A stretch of DNA of 64,000 nt from Kushneria indalinina DSM 14324 (GCF_003385845.1 NZ_QRDJ01000008.1:620001-684000); one strand, 5' to 3'; positions 18,475 to 28,715 are shown, numbered from the stretch's first letter. Program-made: numbers and translations. The notes: generated by a model not told the origin, from the sequence alone.

Positions 18475-19659
18475 ATGACCATTGCTGATCGCTGGCTGCT
18501 GCCGGACGGTATGGATGAAGTGCTGCCACCTCAGGCGCTGCGCATGGAGTCGCTGCGTCGCGGCCTGATGGATCTCTACTATCGCTGGGGTTACGACCTG
18601 GTCATGCCGCCGCCGGTGGAGTTTCTGGACTCTCTTCTTACCGGCGCCGGTACCGACCTTGATTTACAGACATTCAAGCTGACCGATCAGCTGACCGGTC
18701 GTCTGATGGGCGCCAGTGCTGATGTGACGCCCCAGGTGGCCAGAATGGATGCTCACTCCCTGCGCCGTCAGGGGCCGGTGCGATTGTGTTACTGCGCCCA
18801 TGTGCTGCGAGCCAGAGCCGATGAGCATCAGGGCGGACGCAGCCCGGTGCAGGCAGGACTTGAGCTTTTCGGCCATGCCGGCATCGAGGCCGATATCGAG
18901 ATCGTGAAACTGGCCCTGGCGAGCCTGTCCTTTGCCGGTGCCAATGATGTCCATCTGGCCATCGGACATATCGGTATCTACCGGGCGCTTGCGGAAGAGG
19001 CGCGGCTTGAAGACGACGTCGAGTCACTGATTTTTGAGGCGCTGGAGCGCAAGGCAGTATCAGAAGTCGATGCGCTGATCGAGCAATACATCGAGGATGT
19101 GTCGCTTGCCGCCATGTTCAAGCAGCTGCCGCGCCTGCACGGCAGCGTTGAAGTGCTCGAGCGGGCCCGAAAGGTCTTTGCCAATGGCTCGCCGGCCATC
19201 ATTGAGGCGCTTGATCAGCTGACGTCACTGCAAAATGTTCTGAGCGCCGCTCATGACGATGTCACGCTCTATTTTGATCTGGCTGAGCTGCGCGGTTATC
19301 AGTACCACACGGGGCTGGTCTTTGCCGCTTACGTGCCAGGCTATGGTCAGGCGCTGGTCAAGGGTGGTCGCTATGACGACACCGGTCGCGCATTCGGTCG
19401 GCCCCGCCCGGCGACCGGTTGTTCCATGGACCTCAAGCAGCTGGCGACCCTTTGCCAGCGCGCGCCTTCCCATGATGGTATCTGGGCGCCCACGGATGAT
19501 GATAATGGCCTGAGCCAGCGTATTCATGCGCTGCGCGATGCTGGCGAGCGGGTTGTTCAGCAGTTACCGGGACAGTCCACCGATGCGCTGGCCCATTTCT
19601 GCGATCGTCAGCTTATCCATCGTGATGGCGCCTGGCAGGTTGAGCCGCTCGCCAACTGA
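18475..19659 (+). CDS. hisZ: ATP phosphoribosyltransferase regulatory subunit HisZ
   Basis: HisZ is a catalytically inactive paralogue of histidyl-tRNA synthetase that activates the short form of HisG in histidine synthesis. The N-terminus (MTIADRWLLPDGMDEVLPP) and the YYRWGYDLVMPPPVE, GLVFAAYVPG and KGGRYDDTGRAFGRPRPATG segments identify it. An upstream in-frame start at 18397 would add 26 residues unlike the family, so I use the ATG at 18475. Its location next to purA, and not in a his operon, is common in Pseudomonas-like genomes. It implies a short HisG elsewhere in the genome. Confidence 0.94.
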   Translation: MTIADRWLLPDGMDEVLPPQALRMESLRRGLMDLYYRWGYDLVMPPPVEFLDSLLTGAGTDLDLQTFKLTDQLTGRLMGASADVTPQVARMDAHSLRRQGPVRLCYCAHVLRARADEHQGGRSPVQAGLELFGHAGIEADIEIVKLALASLSFAGANDVHLAIGHIGIYRALAEEARLEDDVESLIFEALERKAVSEVDALIEQYIEDVSLAAMFKQLPRLHGSVEVLERARKVFANGSPAIIEALDQLTSLQNVLSAAHDDVTLYFDLAELRGYQYHTGLVFAAYVPGYGQALVKGGRYDDTGRAFGRPRPATGCSMDLKQLATLCQRAPSHDGIWAPTDDDNGLSQRIHALRDAGERVVQQLPGQSTDALAHFCDRQLIHRDGAWQVEPLAN

Positions 19660-19700
19660 ATTTGACACCCGGTGTCTGCCCGTTCCGGGCAGGCCTTTGA

Positions 19701-21011
<1,311 letters not shown>

Positions 21012-21033
21012 GCCGTGACGTGACTGCCTTCCG

Positions 21034-21060
21034 ATCCCTGATGATTCATCAGGGATTTTT
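21034..21060 (+). terminator. Intrinsic terminator after purA
   Basis: ATCCCTGATG pairs with CATCAGGGAT around a short ATT loop and runs into TTTT. It separates purA from the suf operon. Confidence 0.88.
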
Positions 21061-21127
21061 AGTGTCGGGTCACCGTGTCAGAGGCATCAAAGCCTTAAGC
21101 TATCATACTGATTGGCAAGGAAGTGGG

Positions 21128-21159
21128 TTCACACCGCCTGTAATGAGGACTAAAATAGT
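21128..21159 (+). promoter_or_regulatory. Predicted suf operon promoter with overlapping Rrf2-type operator
   Basis: A sigma70-like pair is readable: TTCACA (21128-21133), a 17-base spacer, and TAAAAT (21151-21156). An imperfect palindrome with core ACTAAAATAGT (21149-21159) lies across the -10 box. Its ACT-n5-AGT arms resemble the core of IscR/Rrf2 family binding sites. The first gene downstream encodes such a regulator, so autoregulation is likely. Binding itself is inferred. Confidence 0.6.
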
Positions 21160-21186
21160 ACGCAATCAGTCAGGCAAGAGGCCGAC

Positions 21187-21654
21187 ATGCTGAAGCTGTC
21201 GAAAATGAGCGATTACGGAGCGGTGGTGATGGCGCAGATATCGCGTCATCCCGACTGCTCGCATGCTGCTGCCGATATTGCCGATCGCGTCGGACTGCCT
21301 CGACCCACCGTCAGCAAGACACTCAAGCTTTTACTGCGTGCCGGGCTTTTGACGTCGCAGCGCGGCGTCAACGGCGGTTATCGGCTGTCACGCAGTGCCA
21401 GTGCCATTACGGTGCGCGACATCATCACCGCCATCGAGGGGCCGGTGGCCATGACCGAGTGCAGCCATGGCCACGGTGACTGCGATCTGATGTCCAGCTG
21501 TGGCGTGGCCAGCAACTGGCAGCGCGTGTCGCTGGCCGTACGTCAGTTGCTTGACAGTGTCACACTGGCCGATCTGGCGCACGATGCGCCGATTAAATTG
21601 CCCGTACAGCTGCCCATACAGAGTGTGGCACTCAGTGAGGCACGGGGCATCTGA
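21187..21654 (+). CDS. Rrf2 family SUF operon regulator (IscR-like)
   Basis: The 155-residue protein is a winged-helix Rrf2 family repressor of the type found at the head of SUF operons in many gammaproteobacteria. The N-terminal helix-turn-helix covers about residues 1-80 (SDYGAVVMAQI and GLPRPTVSKTLKLLLRAG). Three cysteines in the pattern C-(5)-C-(5)-C (CSHGHGDCDLMSSC, about 98-111) can hold an Fe-S cluster. By analogy with IscR it should repress the operon when its cluster is loaded. It lies about 28 bases after the predicted operator and 79 bases before sufB. I avoid the name sufR, because the cyanobacterial SufR belongs to another family. Confidence 0.9.
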   Translation: MLKLSKMSDYGAVVMAQISRHPDCSHAAADIADRVGLPRPTVSKTLKLLLRAGLLTSQRGVNGGYRLSRSASAITVRDIITAIEGPVAMTECSHGHGDCDLMSSCGVASNWQRVSLAVRQLLDSVTLADLAHDAPIKLPVQLPIQSVALSEARGI

Positions 21655-21733
21655 CGGACCGCAGACGATATAACACGACGGTTCTGACCAACGACCGATG
21701 AGACGAACAGTACCCGTTTGAGGGGAGAGGATC

Positions 21734-23176
21734 ATGGCAACCGAAGCAATGGAGCAGCTTGCTCGTCGCGAGTACAAGCAGGGATTTGTGACCGATATCG
21801 AAAGCGATACGGTGCCGCCCGGGCTCGATGAGAGTGTTATCGCCTTTATCTCGCAGAAAAAGGGCGAGCCGCAGTGGATGCTGGACTGGCGTCTCGAGGC
21901 CTATCATCAGTGGCTCAAGATGACGTCGCCTTCCTGGGCGCATCTGGACTACCCGCCGATCGATTACCAGGCCATCTCGTATTTCAGCGCGCCCAAAAAG
22001 CCGGAAGACCGTCCCCAGAGTCTGGACGAAGTCGATCCGAAGCTGCTGGAAACCTATGAGAAGCTGGGGATTCCGCTGCATGAGCGTGCAGCGCTTGCCG
22101 GTGTCGCCGTGGACGCTGTCTTTGACTCGGTCTCCGTGACCACGACCTTCCGGGAAAAGCTTGCCGAGGCCGGTGTCATCTTCTGCTCGATCTCGGAAGC
22201 CATCCGTGAATATCCCGAGCTGGTACGCCAGTATCTGGGCACGGTCGTGCCGCAGGGAGATAACTACTTCGCCGCGCTCAACTCAGCGGTTTTCACTGAC
22301 GGTTCGTTTGTCTATATCCCCGAAGGCGTGACCTGCCCGATGGAGCTGTCGACCTACTTCCGTATCAATGCCGCCAATACCGGTCAGTTCGAACGTACGC
22401 TGATCGTGTGCGACAAGCGTGCCCAGGTCTCCTATCTGGAAGGCTGCACGGCGCCGCAGCGTGATGAAAACCAGCTGCACGCGGCCGTGGTCGAGCTGGT
22501 GGCACTGGAAGATGCCTACATTAAATACTCCACCGTTCAGAACTGGTATCCCGGCGACGAGGACGGCAAGGGCGGTATTTACAACTTTGTGACCAAGCGT
22601 GGTGACTGCCGTGGCGATCGCTCGCGCATCAGCTGGACACAGGTAGAGACCGGTTCTGCCATCACCTGGAAGTATCCGTCGTGCCTGCTGCGTGGCAACG
22701 AGAGCAAAGGCGAGTTCTACTCGGTGGCCGTGACCAACGGGCGTCAGCAGGCCGATACCGGCACCAAGATGATCCATATCGGCAAGAACACCTCGTCAAC
22801 CATCGTCTCCAAGGGGATTGCTGCCGGCAAAAGCAATCAGTCCTATCGTGGACTGGTCAAGGTCTCGCCGCGCGCGACCGGCAGCCGTAACTTCACCCAG
22901 TGCGATTCGCTGCTGATCGGTGACAAGTGCGGTGCCCATACCTTCCCCTATCAGGAGATCGGTAACAGCCGCTCGACCATCGAGCACGAGGCAACCACCT
23001 CCAAGATCGGTGATGATCAGCTCTTTTACTGCAAGAGCCGTGGTATTTCGGAAGAAGACGCGGTCAGCATGATCGTCAACGGCTTTTGCAAGGATGTCTT
23101 CCAGGAGCTGCCGATGGAGTTTGCGGTAGAAGCCGAGGCGCTGCTCAGCGTGACGCTTGAAGGTTCGGTTGGCTAA
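21734..23176 (+). CDS. sufB: Fe-S cluster assembly scaffold subunit SufB
   Basis: SufB is the core scaffold subunit of the SufBCD complex, on which clusters are built in the cytoplasm. Length (480 residues) is normal. The [23 protein letters not shown] and [17 protein letters not shown] segments are characteristic, and the second contains the conserved Cys thought to accept sulfur or bind the cluster. GGGGAGAGG lies just upstream of the ATG, a strong ribosome site. Confidence 0.98.
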   Translation: MATEAMEQLARREYKQGFVTDIESDTVPPGLDESVIAFISQKKGEPQWMLDWRLEAYHQWLKMTSPSWAHLDYPPIDYQAISYFSAPKKPEDRPQSLDEVDPKLLETYEKLGIPLHERAALAGVAVDAVFDSVSVTTTFREKLAEAGVIFCSISEAIREYPELVRQYLGTVVPQGDNYFAALNSAVFTDGSFVYIPEGVTCPMELSTYFRINAANTGQFERTLIVCDKRAQVSYLEGCTAPQRDENQLHAAVVELVALEDAYIKYSTVQNWYPGDEDGKGGIYNFVTKRGDCRGDRSRISWTQVETGSAITWKYPSCLLRGNESKGEFYSVAVTNGRQQADTGTKMIHIGKNTSSTIVSKGIAAGKSNQSYRGLVKVSPRATGSRNFTQCDSLLIGDKCGAHTFPYQEIGNSRSTIEHEATTSKIGDDQLFYCKSRGISEEDAVSMIVNGFCKDVFQELPMEFAVEAEALLSVTLEGSVG

Positions 23177-23188
23177 TAACAGTTGATG

Positions 23189-23211
23189 CGGGCGGCGTCG
23201 ATGGCCGCCCG
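23189..23211 (+). other. Intercistronic hairpin between sufB and sufC
   Basis: CGGGCGGC (23189-23196) pairs with GCCGCCCG (23204-23211) around a seven-base loop. No T-run follows. A second small GC palindrome (GCCGCC/GGCGGC) lies about 20 bases further on. They may protect the sufB end of the transcript or tune the sufB/sufC ratio. Confidence 0.45.
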
Positions 23212-23270
23212 TACTGGCAATTTTCGTGTAGCCGCCCGGCGGCGCATCATTACAGAATCAGGGTTACAAC

Positions 23271-24023
23271 ATGCTCGAGATCAAGGATCTTCACGCGACG
23301 GTAGAAGGCAGCGAAATTCTCAAGGGAATCACGCTGACCATCAATCCCGGTGAAGTACACGCCATCATGGGCCCCAACGGCGCAGGCAAGTCGACTCTGT
23401 CAGCCGTGCTGGCCGGTCGCGATGGTTATGAGGTCACTCAGGGCACCATCACGTTTGACGGCAAGGATCTCATGGAGATGGAAGTCGAAGAGCGTGCACA
23501 GGCAGGCCTTCTGATGGGCTTCCAGTATCCGGTGGAGATTCCGGGGGTCAAGAACATCTATCTGCTCAAGTCGGCGCTCAATGCTCAGCGTGCGGCGCAG
23601 GGGCTTGAGGAAATGCCGGCGCCCGAGTTCATGAAACTGATCAAGGAAAAGATCGGCTTCATGAAGATGGATTCCAGCTTCCTGCATCGCGCCGTCAACG
23701 AAGGGTTTTCAGGCGGTGAGAAAAAGCGTAACGAAATCCTGCAGATGCTGGTGCTACAGCCGAAACTGGCTCTGCTCGATGAGATCGACTCCGGCCTGGA
23801 TATCGATGCCATGAAGGTCGTGGCCGACGGTGTCAATTCGCTGCGTGACGAGAACCGCGCCATTTTGATGGTGACCCACTATCAGCGTCTTCTTGATCAC
23901 ATTACCCCTGATCAGGTGCATGTGCTGATTGACGGGCGTATCGCCAAGTCAGGCGATCGTCACCTGGCCGAAGAGCTTGAAGCGCGCGGTTATGAATGGG
24001 TTGTCGAGGAGCCTGCTGCATGA
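23271..24023 (+). CDS. sufC: SUF ATPase SufC
   Basis: SufC is the ABC-type ATPase of the SufBCD scaffold. Walker A is GPNGAGKST (residues 35-43), the signature motif is FSGGEKKR (about 145-152), and Walker B is LALLDEIDSGLD. At 250 residues it is typical and has no membrane segments. Its TGA overlaps the sufD start codon (ATGA), so sufC and sufD are translationally coupled. Confidence 0.98.
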   Translation: MLEIKDLHATVEGSEILKGITLTINPGEVHAIMGPNGAGKSTLSAVLAGRDGYEVTQGTITFDGKDLMEMEVEERAQAGLLMGFQYPVEIPGVKNIYLLKSALNAQRAAQGLEEMPAPEFMKLIKEKIGFMKMDSSFLHRAVNEGFSGGEKKRNEILQMLVLQPKLALLDEIDSGLDIDAMKVVADGVNSLRDENRAILMVTHYQRLLDHITPDQVHVLIDGRIAKSGDRHLAEELEARGYEWVVEEPAA

Positions 24024-25345
24024 GCCTGCCTGAAACACTCATGAAGCGTCTGCATGCAGCGCCTGCCGGTGAGCCCGAGTGGCTCACTGAAAAGCGCCGT
24101 GCCGGGGCTTCTTATTTTGAAACGGTCGGTTTCCCCACGCGTCGCGATGAGGCGTGGAAATATACCGACATGTCACGGTTTTCCGATCTTGAATTCGGTC
24201 AGGCTGACAATGCCGAGCTTGATCAGGCGAGCTATGACGCACTCAAGCTCGATATCGATGCCTGCCGGCTGGTATTCGTCGATGGCCTTTTCAATGCCGA
24301 GCTGTCCGATCTTGATTCGATGCCCGAAGGCGTGGCCATTACGCCGCTGTCTCAGGCGCTGAAAAGCGATCAGCCGGCGGTCAGCGAACAGCTGGGCCAT
24401 CTCACCGGTATCGATTTTTCGGCCTTCAGCGCGTTGAATACGGCGTTGACCGGGGAAGGCGCCATCGTGACGATCGGCAAGCGTCAGGCGGTCGAGAAGC
24501 CGATCTATCTGCTGTTCATCTCGCGCAACAACGCCGCGCCGGTCATGAGCCATCCGCGCATTCTGGTGAACTGTGACACCGAAAGTGAAGCCACCCTGAT
24601 CGAGCACTATGCAGGTGAGCAGGGCGCGGCCAACCTGACCAATGTCGTCACCGAAATCGAGATGGCGCCGGCCTCAAGGCTTTCGCACTACAAGCTGCAG
24701 GAAGCGAGCCAGAGTGAGTATCACGTGGCCAGCATTCAGGTGGATCAAAAGCGCGATACGAACTTCATCTCGCATAACCTGAATCTCGGTGGTGCCGTGG
24801 TGCGCAATGATCTGGTCAGCGATCTCAATGACGAGAACGCCACGGTGGATCTGCTGGGGCTCTTTTTCGGTCAGGATCGTCAGCACATCGATAACCACAC
24901 CAAGGTCAACCACAACGCGCCGCGCACGTACTCCAACGAGAACTACAAGGGTATTCTCGATGGCCGTGCCCGCGGGGTGTTCAATGGCCGGGTGTATATC
25001 AAGCGTGATGCGCAGCAGGTGCTGGGTTATCAGAACAACGCCAACCTGTTGTTGTCCGATCGCGCCGAAATCGATACCAAGCCCGAGCTTGAAATCTATG
25101 CTGACGATGTGCAGTGCTCTCACGGCACCACCACTGGTCAGCTGGACGAGAACGCCATCTTCGCTCTGCGTGCCCGTGGCATCGATGAGCAGATGGCGCG
25201 CGGATTGCTGACGCTGGCCTTCGCCAATGAGGTCATGGAGCGCATTCACCACAGGGTGCTGACGGATCGTGTCGAACGTGCGGTAGCGGGCAAGCTGCCT
25301 GACCGCTTCAATCTCGAAAGCCTGGTAGAAGATACGTCGCTATGA
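24020..25345 (+). CDS. sufD: SUF scaffold subunit SufD
   Basis: SufD is the SufB paralogue that completes the SufBC2D scaffold. The N-terminal helical region (about 1-90) is followed by the right-handed beta-helix repeats and the DVQCSHGTTTGQLDENAIFALRARG block near 355-385, which is diagnostic. The ATG at 24020 overlaps the sufC stop and gives 441 residues. An earlier in-frame ATG at 23996 lies inside sufC and is less likely. Confidence 0.97.
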   Translation: MSLPETLMKRLHAAPAGEPEWLTEKRRAGASYFETVGFPTRRDEAWKYTDMSRFSDLEFGQADNAELDQASYDALKLDIDACRLVFVDGLFNAELSDLDSMPEGVAITPLSQALKSDQPAVSEQLGHLTGIDFSAFSALNTALTGEGAIVTIGKRQAVEKPIYLLFISRNNAAPVMSHPRILVNCDTESEATLIEHYAGEQGAANLTNVVTEIEMAPASRLSHYKLQEASQSEYHVASIQVDQKRDTNFISHNLNLGGAVVRNDLVSDLNDENATVDLLGLFFGQDRQHIDNHTKVNHNAPRTYSNENYKGILDGRARGVFNGRVYIKRDAQQVLGYQNNANLLLSDRAEIDTKPELEIYADDVQCSHGTTTGQLDENAIFALRARGIDEQMARGLLTLAFANEVMERIHHRVLTDRVERAVAGKLPDRFNLESLVEDTSL

Positions 25346-26589
25346 GCATGACCGACGAACTCACGCTGGATGTACAGGCCCTGCGCGCGGAATTTCCCGT
25401 GCTGAGCCGCAAGGTCCATGGGGACAAGGCGCTGGTCTATTTTGACAACGCGGCCACGACCCAGACCCCAAAGGCTGTGCTGGATACCTGGGTGGATTAT
25501 TTTGAGCGTTACAACGCCAATATCCACCGCGGGCTGCATCGGCTTGCCGATGAAGCCACGCAGGCCTATGAGCATAGCCGTGACACCGTGCGTGAGTTCG
25601 TCAATGCTGAAGATGTTCGTGAGATCATTTTCACCCGTGGCACCACAGAGGCCATCAATCTGGTCGCCCAGAGCTGGGGTCGTAGCCAGCTCGTCGAGGG
25701 TGACGAGATCCTGATTTCACGGCTGGAGCATCACTCCAATATCGTGCCCTGGCAGATGCTGGCGCAGGAGAAGGGGCTTACCATCCGGATCATTCCGGTG
25801 GATGAGCGCGGTGAGCTGGACATGGCCGCCTATCGGGAACTCTTTACACAGCGAACTCGTCTGGTCTGTGTCTCACACGTCTCCAATGCGCTGGGAACGG
25901 TCAATCCCGTGGCCGAAATGGCGCGTATCGCGCATGAGCACGATGCCCGGATTCTGGTGGATGGGGCGCAGGCGGTGGCGCACACGCGCGTCGATGTACA
26001 GTCACTGGATGCCGACTTCTACGCCTTTTCGGGGCACAAGCTTTATGGTCCGACCGGTGTCGGCGTGCTTTATGGCCGTCTCTCCCTGCTGGAAGAGATG
26101 CCGCCCTGGCAGGGTGGCGGCGAGATGATCAAGACCGTCAGTCTCGAGGACGGTACCCGCTTTGCCGAGCCGCCTCATCGTTTCGAGGCGGGCACGCCTG
26201 CCATTGCCGAGGTGATTGCGCTGGAGCGGGCCATTCGCTGGGTCACCAATCTTCACTTTGAGCTGCTGGAGAGCTGGGAACAGCGTCTGTTGAAGCATGC
26301 CACCGAACGCATGAAAGAGATCGATGGCATGCGCATTATCGGTGAGGCACCGCACAAGGCGGCCGTGATCTCCTTTGTGGTTGATGGGGCCCACTCGCAG
26401 GATATCGGCCTGCTGGTCGATCAATTCGGCGTGGCCATACGCACCGGGCACCACTGCGCGCAGCCGCTGATGCATCACTATGGGTTGGATGCCACCTGTC
26501 GAGCGTCGTTTGCAGCGTACAACACGCTGGAAGAGGTGGATTATTTCGTCGATGCCCTGCAGCGTGTCGTGACCATGGTGCGGGATTGA
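25342..26589 (+). CDS. sufS: Cysteine desulfurase SufS
   Basis: SufS is a class II PLP-dependent cysteine desulfurase that supplies sulfur to SufBCD. The PLP lysine is Lys233 in SGHKLYGP and the persulfide cysteine is Cys372 in RTGHHCAQP. The HHSNIVPWQ segment is also conserved. The start ATG overlaps the sufD stop (ATGA); a second ATG two codons later is possible. No sufE or sufU partner gene lies in this operon. Confidence 0.97.
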   Translation: MSMTDELTLDVQALRAEFPVLSRKVHGDKALVYFDNAATTQTPKAVLDTWVDYFERYNANIHRGLHRLADEATQAYEHSRDTVREFVNAEDVREIIFTRGTTEAINLVAQSWGRSQLVEGDEILISRLEHHSNIVPWQMLAQEKGLTIRIIPVDERGELDMAAYRELFTQRTRLVCVSHVSNALGTVNPVAEMARIAHEHDARILVDGAQAVAHTRVDVQSLDADFYAFSGHKLYGPTGVGVLYGRLSLLEEMPPWQGGGEMIKTVSLEDGTRFAEPPHRFEAGTPAIAEVIALERAIRWVTNLHFELLESWEQRLLKHATERMKEIDGMRIIGEAPHKAAVISFVVDGAHSQDIGLLVDQFGVAIRTGHHCAQPLMHHYGLDATCRASFAAYNTLEEVDYFVDALQRVVTMVRD

Positions 26590-26611
26590 GCATGATCAGA
26601 GAGGGCTATTG

Positions 26612-27175
26612 ATGAGCGCGATCACATCCCTGCAAAAGGGGCACCAGCTACCCCTGCAGCGTAATGTCGAGGCCATCTCGATCCCTTTTGGAAAGCCGGT
26701 CTGGCTGGACGAGGACGAGACGGTTCAGGTCATGCAGGCACTCGGGACGTCGGTGTCGGTACTGTACAAGGGCAACATGTATCTGATCGAAGGCTTCAAT
26801 CTGGATGCCTTCGGGATGGAGTCCATGGAAAGGCCCCATTTGCCTGACGGTGCCACTGATGAAGAGCTTGAAGCCTTTGTCTGGGCGCAGCTTCACACCT
26901 GTTTTGATCCAGAGATTCCGGTCGATATCGTCGAACTGGGGCTGGTCTATGGCTGTAAAATCACGACGCTGATTGACGGCCAGAAAATGGCCCAGATCAA
27001 GATGACGCTGACGGCACCCGGCTGCGGCATGGGTGAAGTCATCGCCGAAGACGCCAAGCACAAGATTCTGGGCGCCGAGCAGATCGACCGTGTCAACGTT
27101 GAGCTGATTTTTGATCCGCCCTGGTCACGGGACATGATGAGTGATGAAGCAAGGCTTGCGCTCAACATGTTTTGA
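26612..27175 (+). CDS. sufT: Putative Fe-S assembly protein SufT (DUF59/MIP18 family)
   Basis: The protein contains a MIP18/DUF59 domain in its second half (about 85-187), with VDIVELGLVYGC and LTAPGCGMG, the Cys-bearing motif of this family. The N-terminal extension (about 1-80) is the one seen in SufT proteins attached to SUF operons. SufT is thought to help deliver clusters to target proteins. The ATG at 26612 is preferred to the TTG just before it, because AGAGAGGG lies six bases upstream of the ATG. It is the last gene before a strong terminator. Confidence 0.9.
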   Translation: MSAITSLQKGHQLPLQRNVEAISIPFGKPVWLDEDETVQVMQALGTSVSVLYKGNMYLIEGFNLDAFGMESMERPHLPDGATDEELEAFVWAQLHTCFDPEIPVDIVELGLVYGCKITTLIDGQKMAQIKMTLTAPGCGMGEVIAEDAKHKILGAEQIDRVNVELIFDPPWSRDMMSDEARLALNMF

Positions 27176-27197
27176 GGCGCCGAAAGGATTGACACAA

Positions 27198-27231
27198 ACG
27201 CCCCGAAGCCAAGGCTTTCGGGGCGTTTTTG
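27198..27231 (+). terminator. Intrinsic terminator of the suf operon
   Basis: ACGCCCCGAAGCC pairs with GGCTTTCGGGGCGT (one unpaired base) around an AA turn and is followed by TTTTT. This is the strongest terminator structure in the window. Confidence 0.92.
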
Positions 27232-27301
27232 TAGGGGTATTGCCCGGTTGGAGGCGGTCGCTTAAGCTGGCAGGCGGTCTGTTTCGGTGATTCCCTGGCA
27301 A

Positions 27302-28105
27302 ATGAATAGATACATGGCAGGATTGCTCAAGGGCATGGCAATCGTGGGTGCCATGGCATTGGTGCTCATCGTTGTGGTGACGGTGAGCGCCAACTATTGG
27401 GTATGGCGAAAGACCCATGCCAGCATCACGCTTGAAAGTAGTCAGTGTGTCCATGAACCAGTGGGCCTGGTTTTTGGCACATCCTATGGCTTGCGTGGCG
27501 GCGGGGAGAACCCCTGGTACCGGGCCAGGCTGGATCTTGCCGCCAGTCTCTGGAAGTCAGGGCAGGTGGATCACCTGCTGGTGTCGGGCGATAACCATAC
27601 GCGCTACTACAACGAGCCCATCCGCATGTGGCGCGATCTAAGACGTCAGCAGATACCGGATGCGGCCATGACGCTGGATTACGCCGGTTTCAGTACCTTT
27701 GATACGCTGGCGCGCAGCCGGGATGTCTTCGGCGTTTCAAGAGTGACACTCATTTCACAGCGCTGGCACCTGCCGCGGGCACTGTTCATTGCCCAGTATC
27801 TCGGCCTTGAGGCCCGGGGGTGCGCAACACGTAAGCGCTCGGTCTTCAATGATCGCTGGATGTGGGCAAGAGAGATACTCGCCCGCGTACAGCTTCTGGC
27901 CGACCTTTACCTCTTTGATCGCCATCCCTATTTTCTGGGCCCGAGCATTGTGCTGCCCACCGATGCAGAAACGCCCGGAAATATCATTCCCGTCTACCGG
28001 CGCGTACCCATGCCGGCTCCCGTGGAGCATGCCCTTGAGGATCTGCGCGCTCTACGTAAACCGGATAACGATCAAGACCTGAAGCAGAGCTGGCACGTCT
28101 TTTAG
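27302..28105 (+). CDS. sanA: SanA-like inner-membrane DUF218 protein
   Basis: The product is a DUF218/YdcF-family protein with one N-terminal membrane helix (about 5-28). The domain beyond it carries GTSYGLRGG, LLVSGDNHTRYYNEP, LDYAGFSTFDT and ISQRWHLPRALFIA, an order that follows E. coli SanA closely. SanA affects envelope permeability, with vancomycin exclusion at high temperature, by an unknown reaction. I start at the ATG at 27302; an in-frame GTG at 27287 would add five residues and neither has a clear ribosome site. The C-terminal 30 residues are longer than in E. coli and divergent. Confidence 0.85.
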   Translation: MNRYMAGLLKGMAIVGAMALVLIVVVTVSANYWVWRKTHASITLESSQCVHEPVGLVFGTSYGLRGGGENPWYRARLDLAASLWKSGQVDHLLVSGDNHTRYYNEPIRMWRDLRRQQIPDAAMTLDYAGFSTFDTLARSRDVFGVSRVTLISQRWHLPRALFIAQYLGLEARGCATRKRSVFNDRWMWAREILARVQLLADLYLFDRHPYFLGPSIVLPTDAETPGNIIPVYRRVPMPAPVEHALEDLRALRKPDNDQDLKQSWHVF

Positions 28106-28112
28106 TCGATCG

Positions 28113-28556
28113 TCAGCGCTTTTTCTGATGCTGATACTGATGCAATACGCGAATAATGGCGCGGCAGTTTTTCCATAACCGCTCCATGACGGGCTCGATC
28201 TCTTCGGGAAGGGCATGGGTCATCATGGTGGAAAGCGCCTGCATGATGATGCGCTCCTGCTCGAGCAGCTCATTGATCAACACGTGCTCGTTGTTGACCA
28301 CAAAACTCTTGAGCCGGCTCCACAGCCAGAGGTAATCATCGCGCTCGACGTCGGCATCGCGAGGGAGAAGATCAAGATGGCGGCGGGCCTGTTGCTGCAG
28401 CAAACGCATATCCTGGCGCCGCTCTTCAAAGCAGGGGGTCAATGCCTCACGCATGTCATTACGCAGGCGGGCGGCATTATCCTGATAGTAGTCAAGACTA
28501 TCGGCCAAAGCCTCGAGCAGGCCATCCATCGCCGCCTGGCGATTGTCGAGAAACAT
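28113..28556 (-). CDS. Uncharacterised all-helical cytoplasmic protein
   Basis: I do not recognise this 147-residue protein with confidence. It has no signal peptide or membrane helix and is predicted helical throughout, with many Leu, Gln, Arg and Glu residues and a basic end (HQYQHQKKR). The repeated amphipathic pattern suggests a four-helix bundle, loosely like DUF2383/PA2169-type ferritin-like proteins. That similarity is only an impression. The ATG has GGAG ten bases ahead. It lies seven bases from the end of sanA on the opposite strand, and downstream of rimK on the same strand behind a hairpin. Confidence 0.7.
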   Translation of the reverse strand: MFLDNRQAAMDGLLEALADSLDYYQDNAARLRNDMREALTPCFEERRQDMRLLQQQARRHLDLLPRDADVERDDYLWLWSRLKSFVVNNEHVLINELLEQERIIMQALSTMMTHALPEEIEPVMERLWKNCRAIIRVLHQYQHQKKR

Positions 28557-28637
28557 GAGGGACTATCTCCACTGATGCCAGAAGAATTGAGGAAGGAGCT
28601 GAAATTCTAACGCGCCCGGAAAGTTAGTAACATCCAT

Positions 28638-28669
28638 CAGCAGGGATTTATCAAAGAAAATCCCTGCTG
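28638..28669 (-). other. Perfect 12-bp hairpin between rimK and the helical unknown
   Basis: CAGCAGGGATTT (28638-28649) pairs perfectly with AAATCCCTGCTG (28658-28669) around an eight-base loop. It follows the rimK stop by about 46 bases. No T-run is seen on the minus strand, but it could still act as a transcript 3' end or a processing site. Confidence 0.5.
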
Positions 28670-28715
28670 TTAATGTCGTACTTTGCCGACGTCGAATCAG
28701 TACCTGCGAGGCCTG

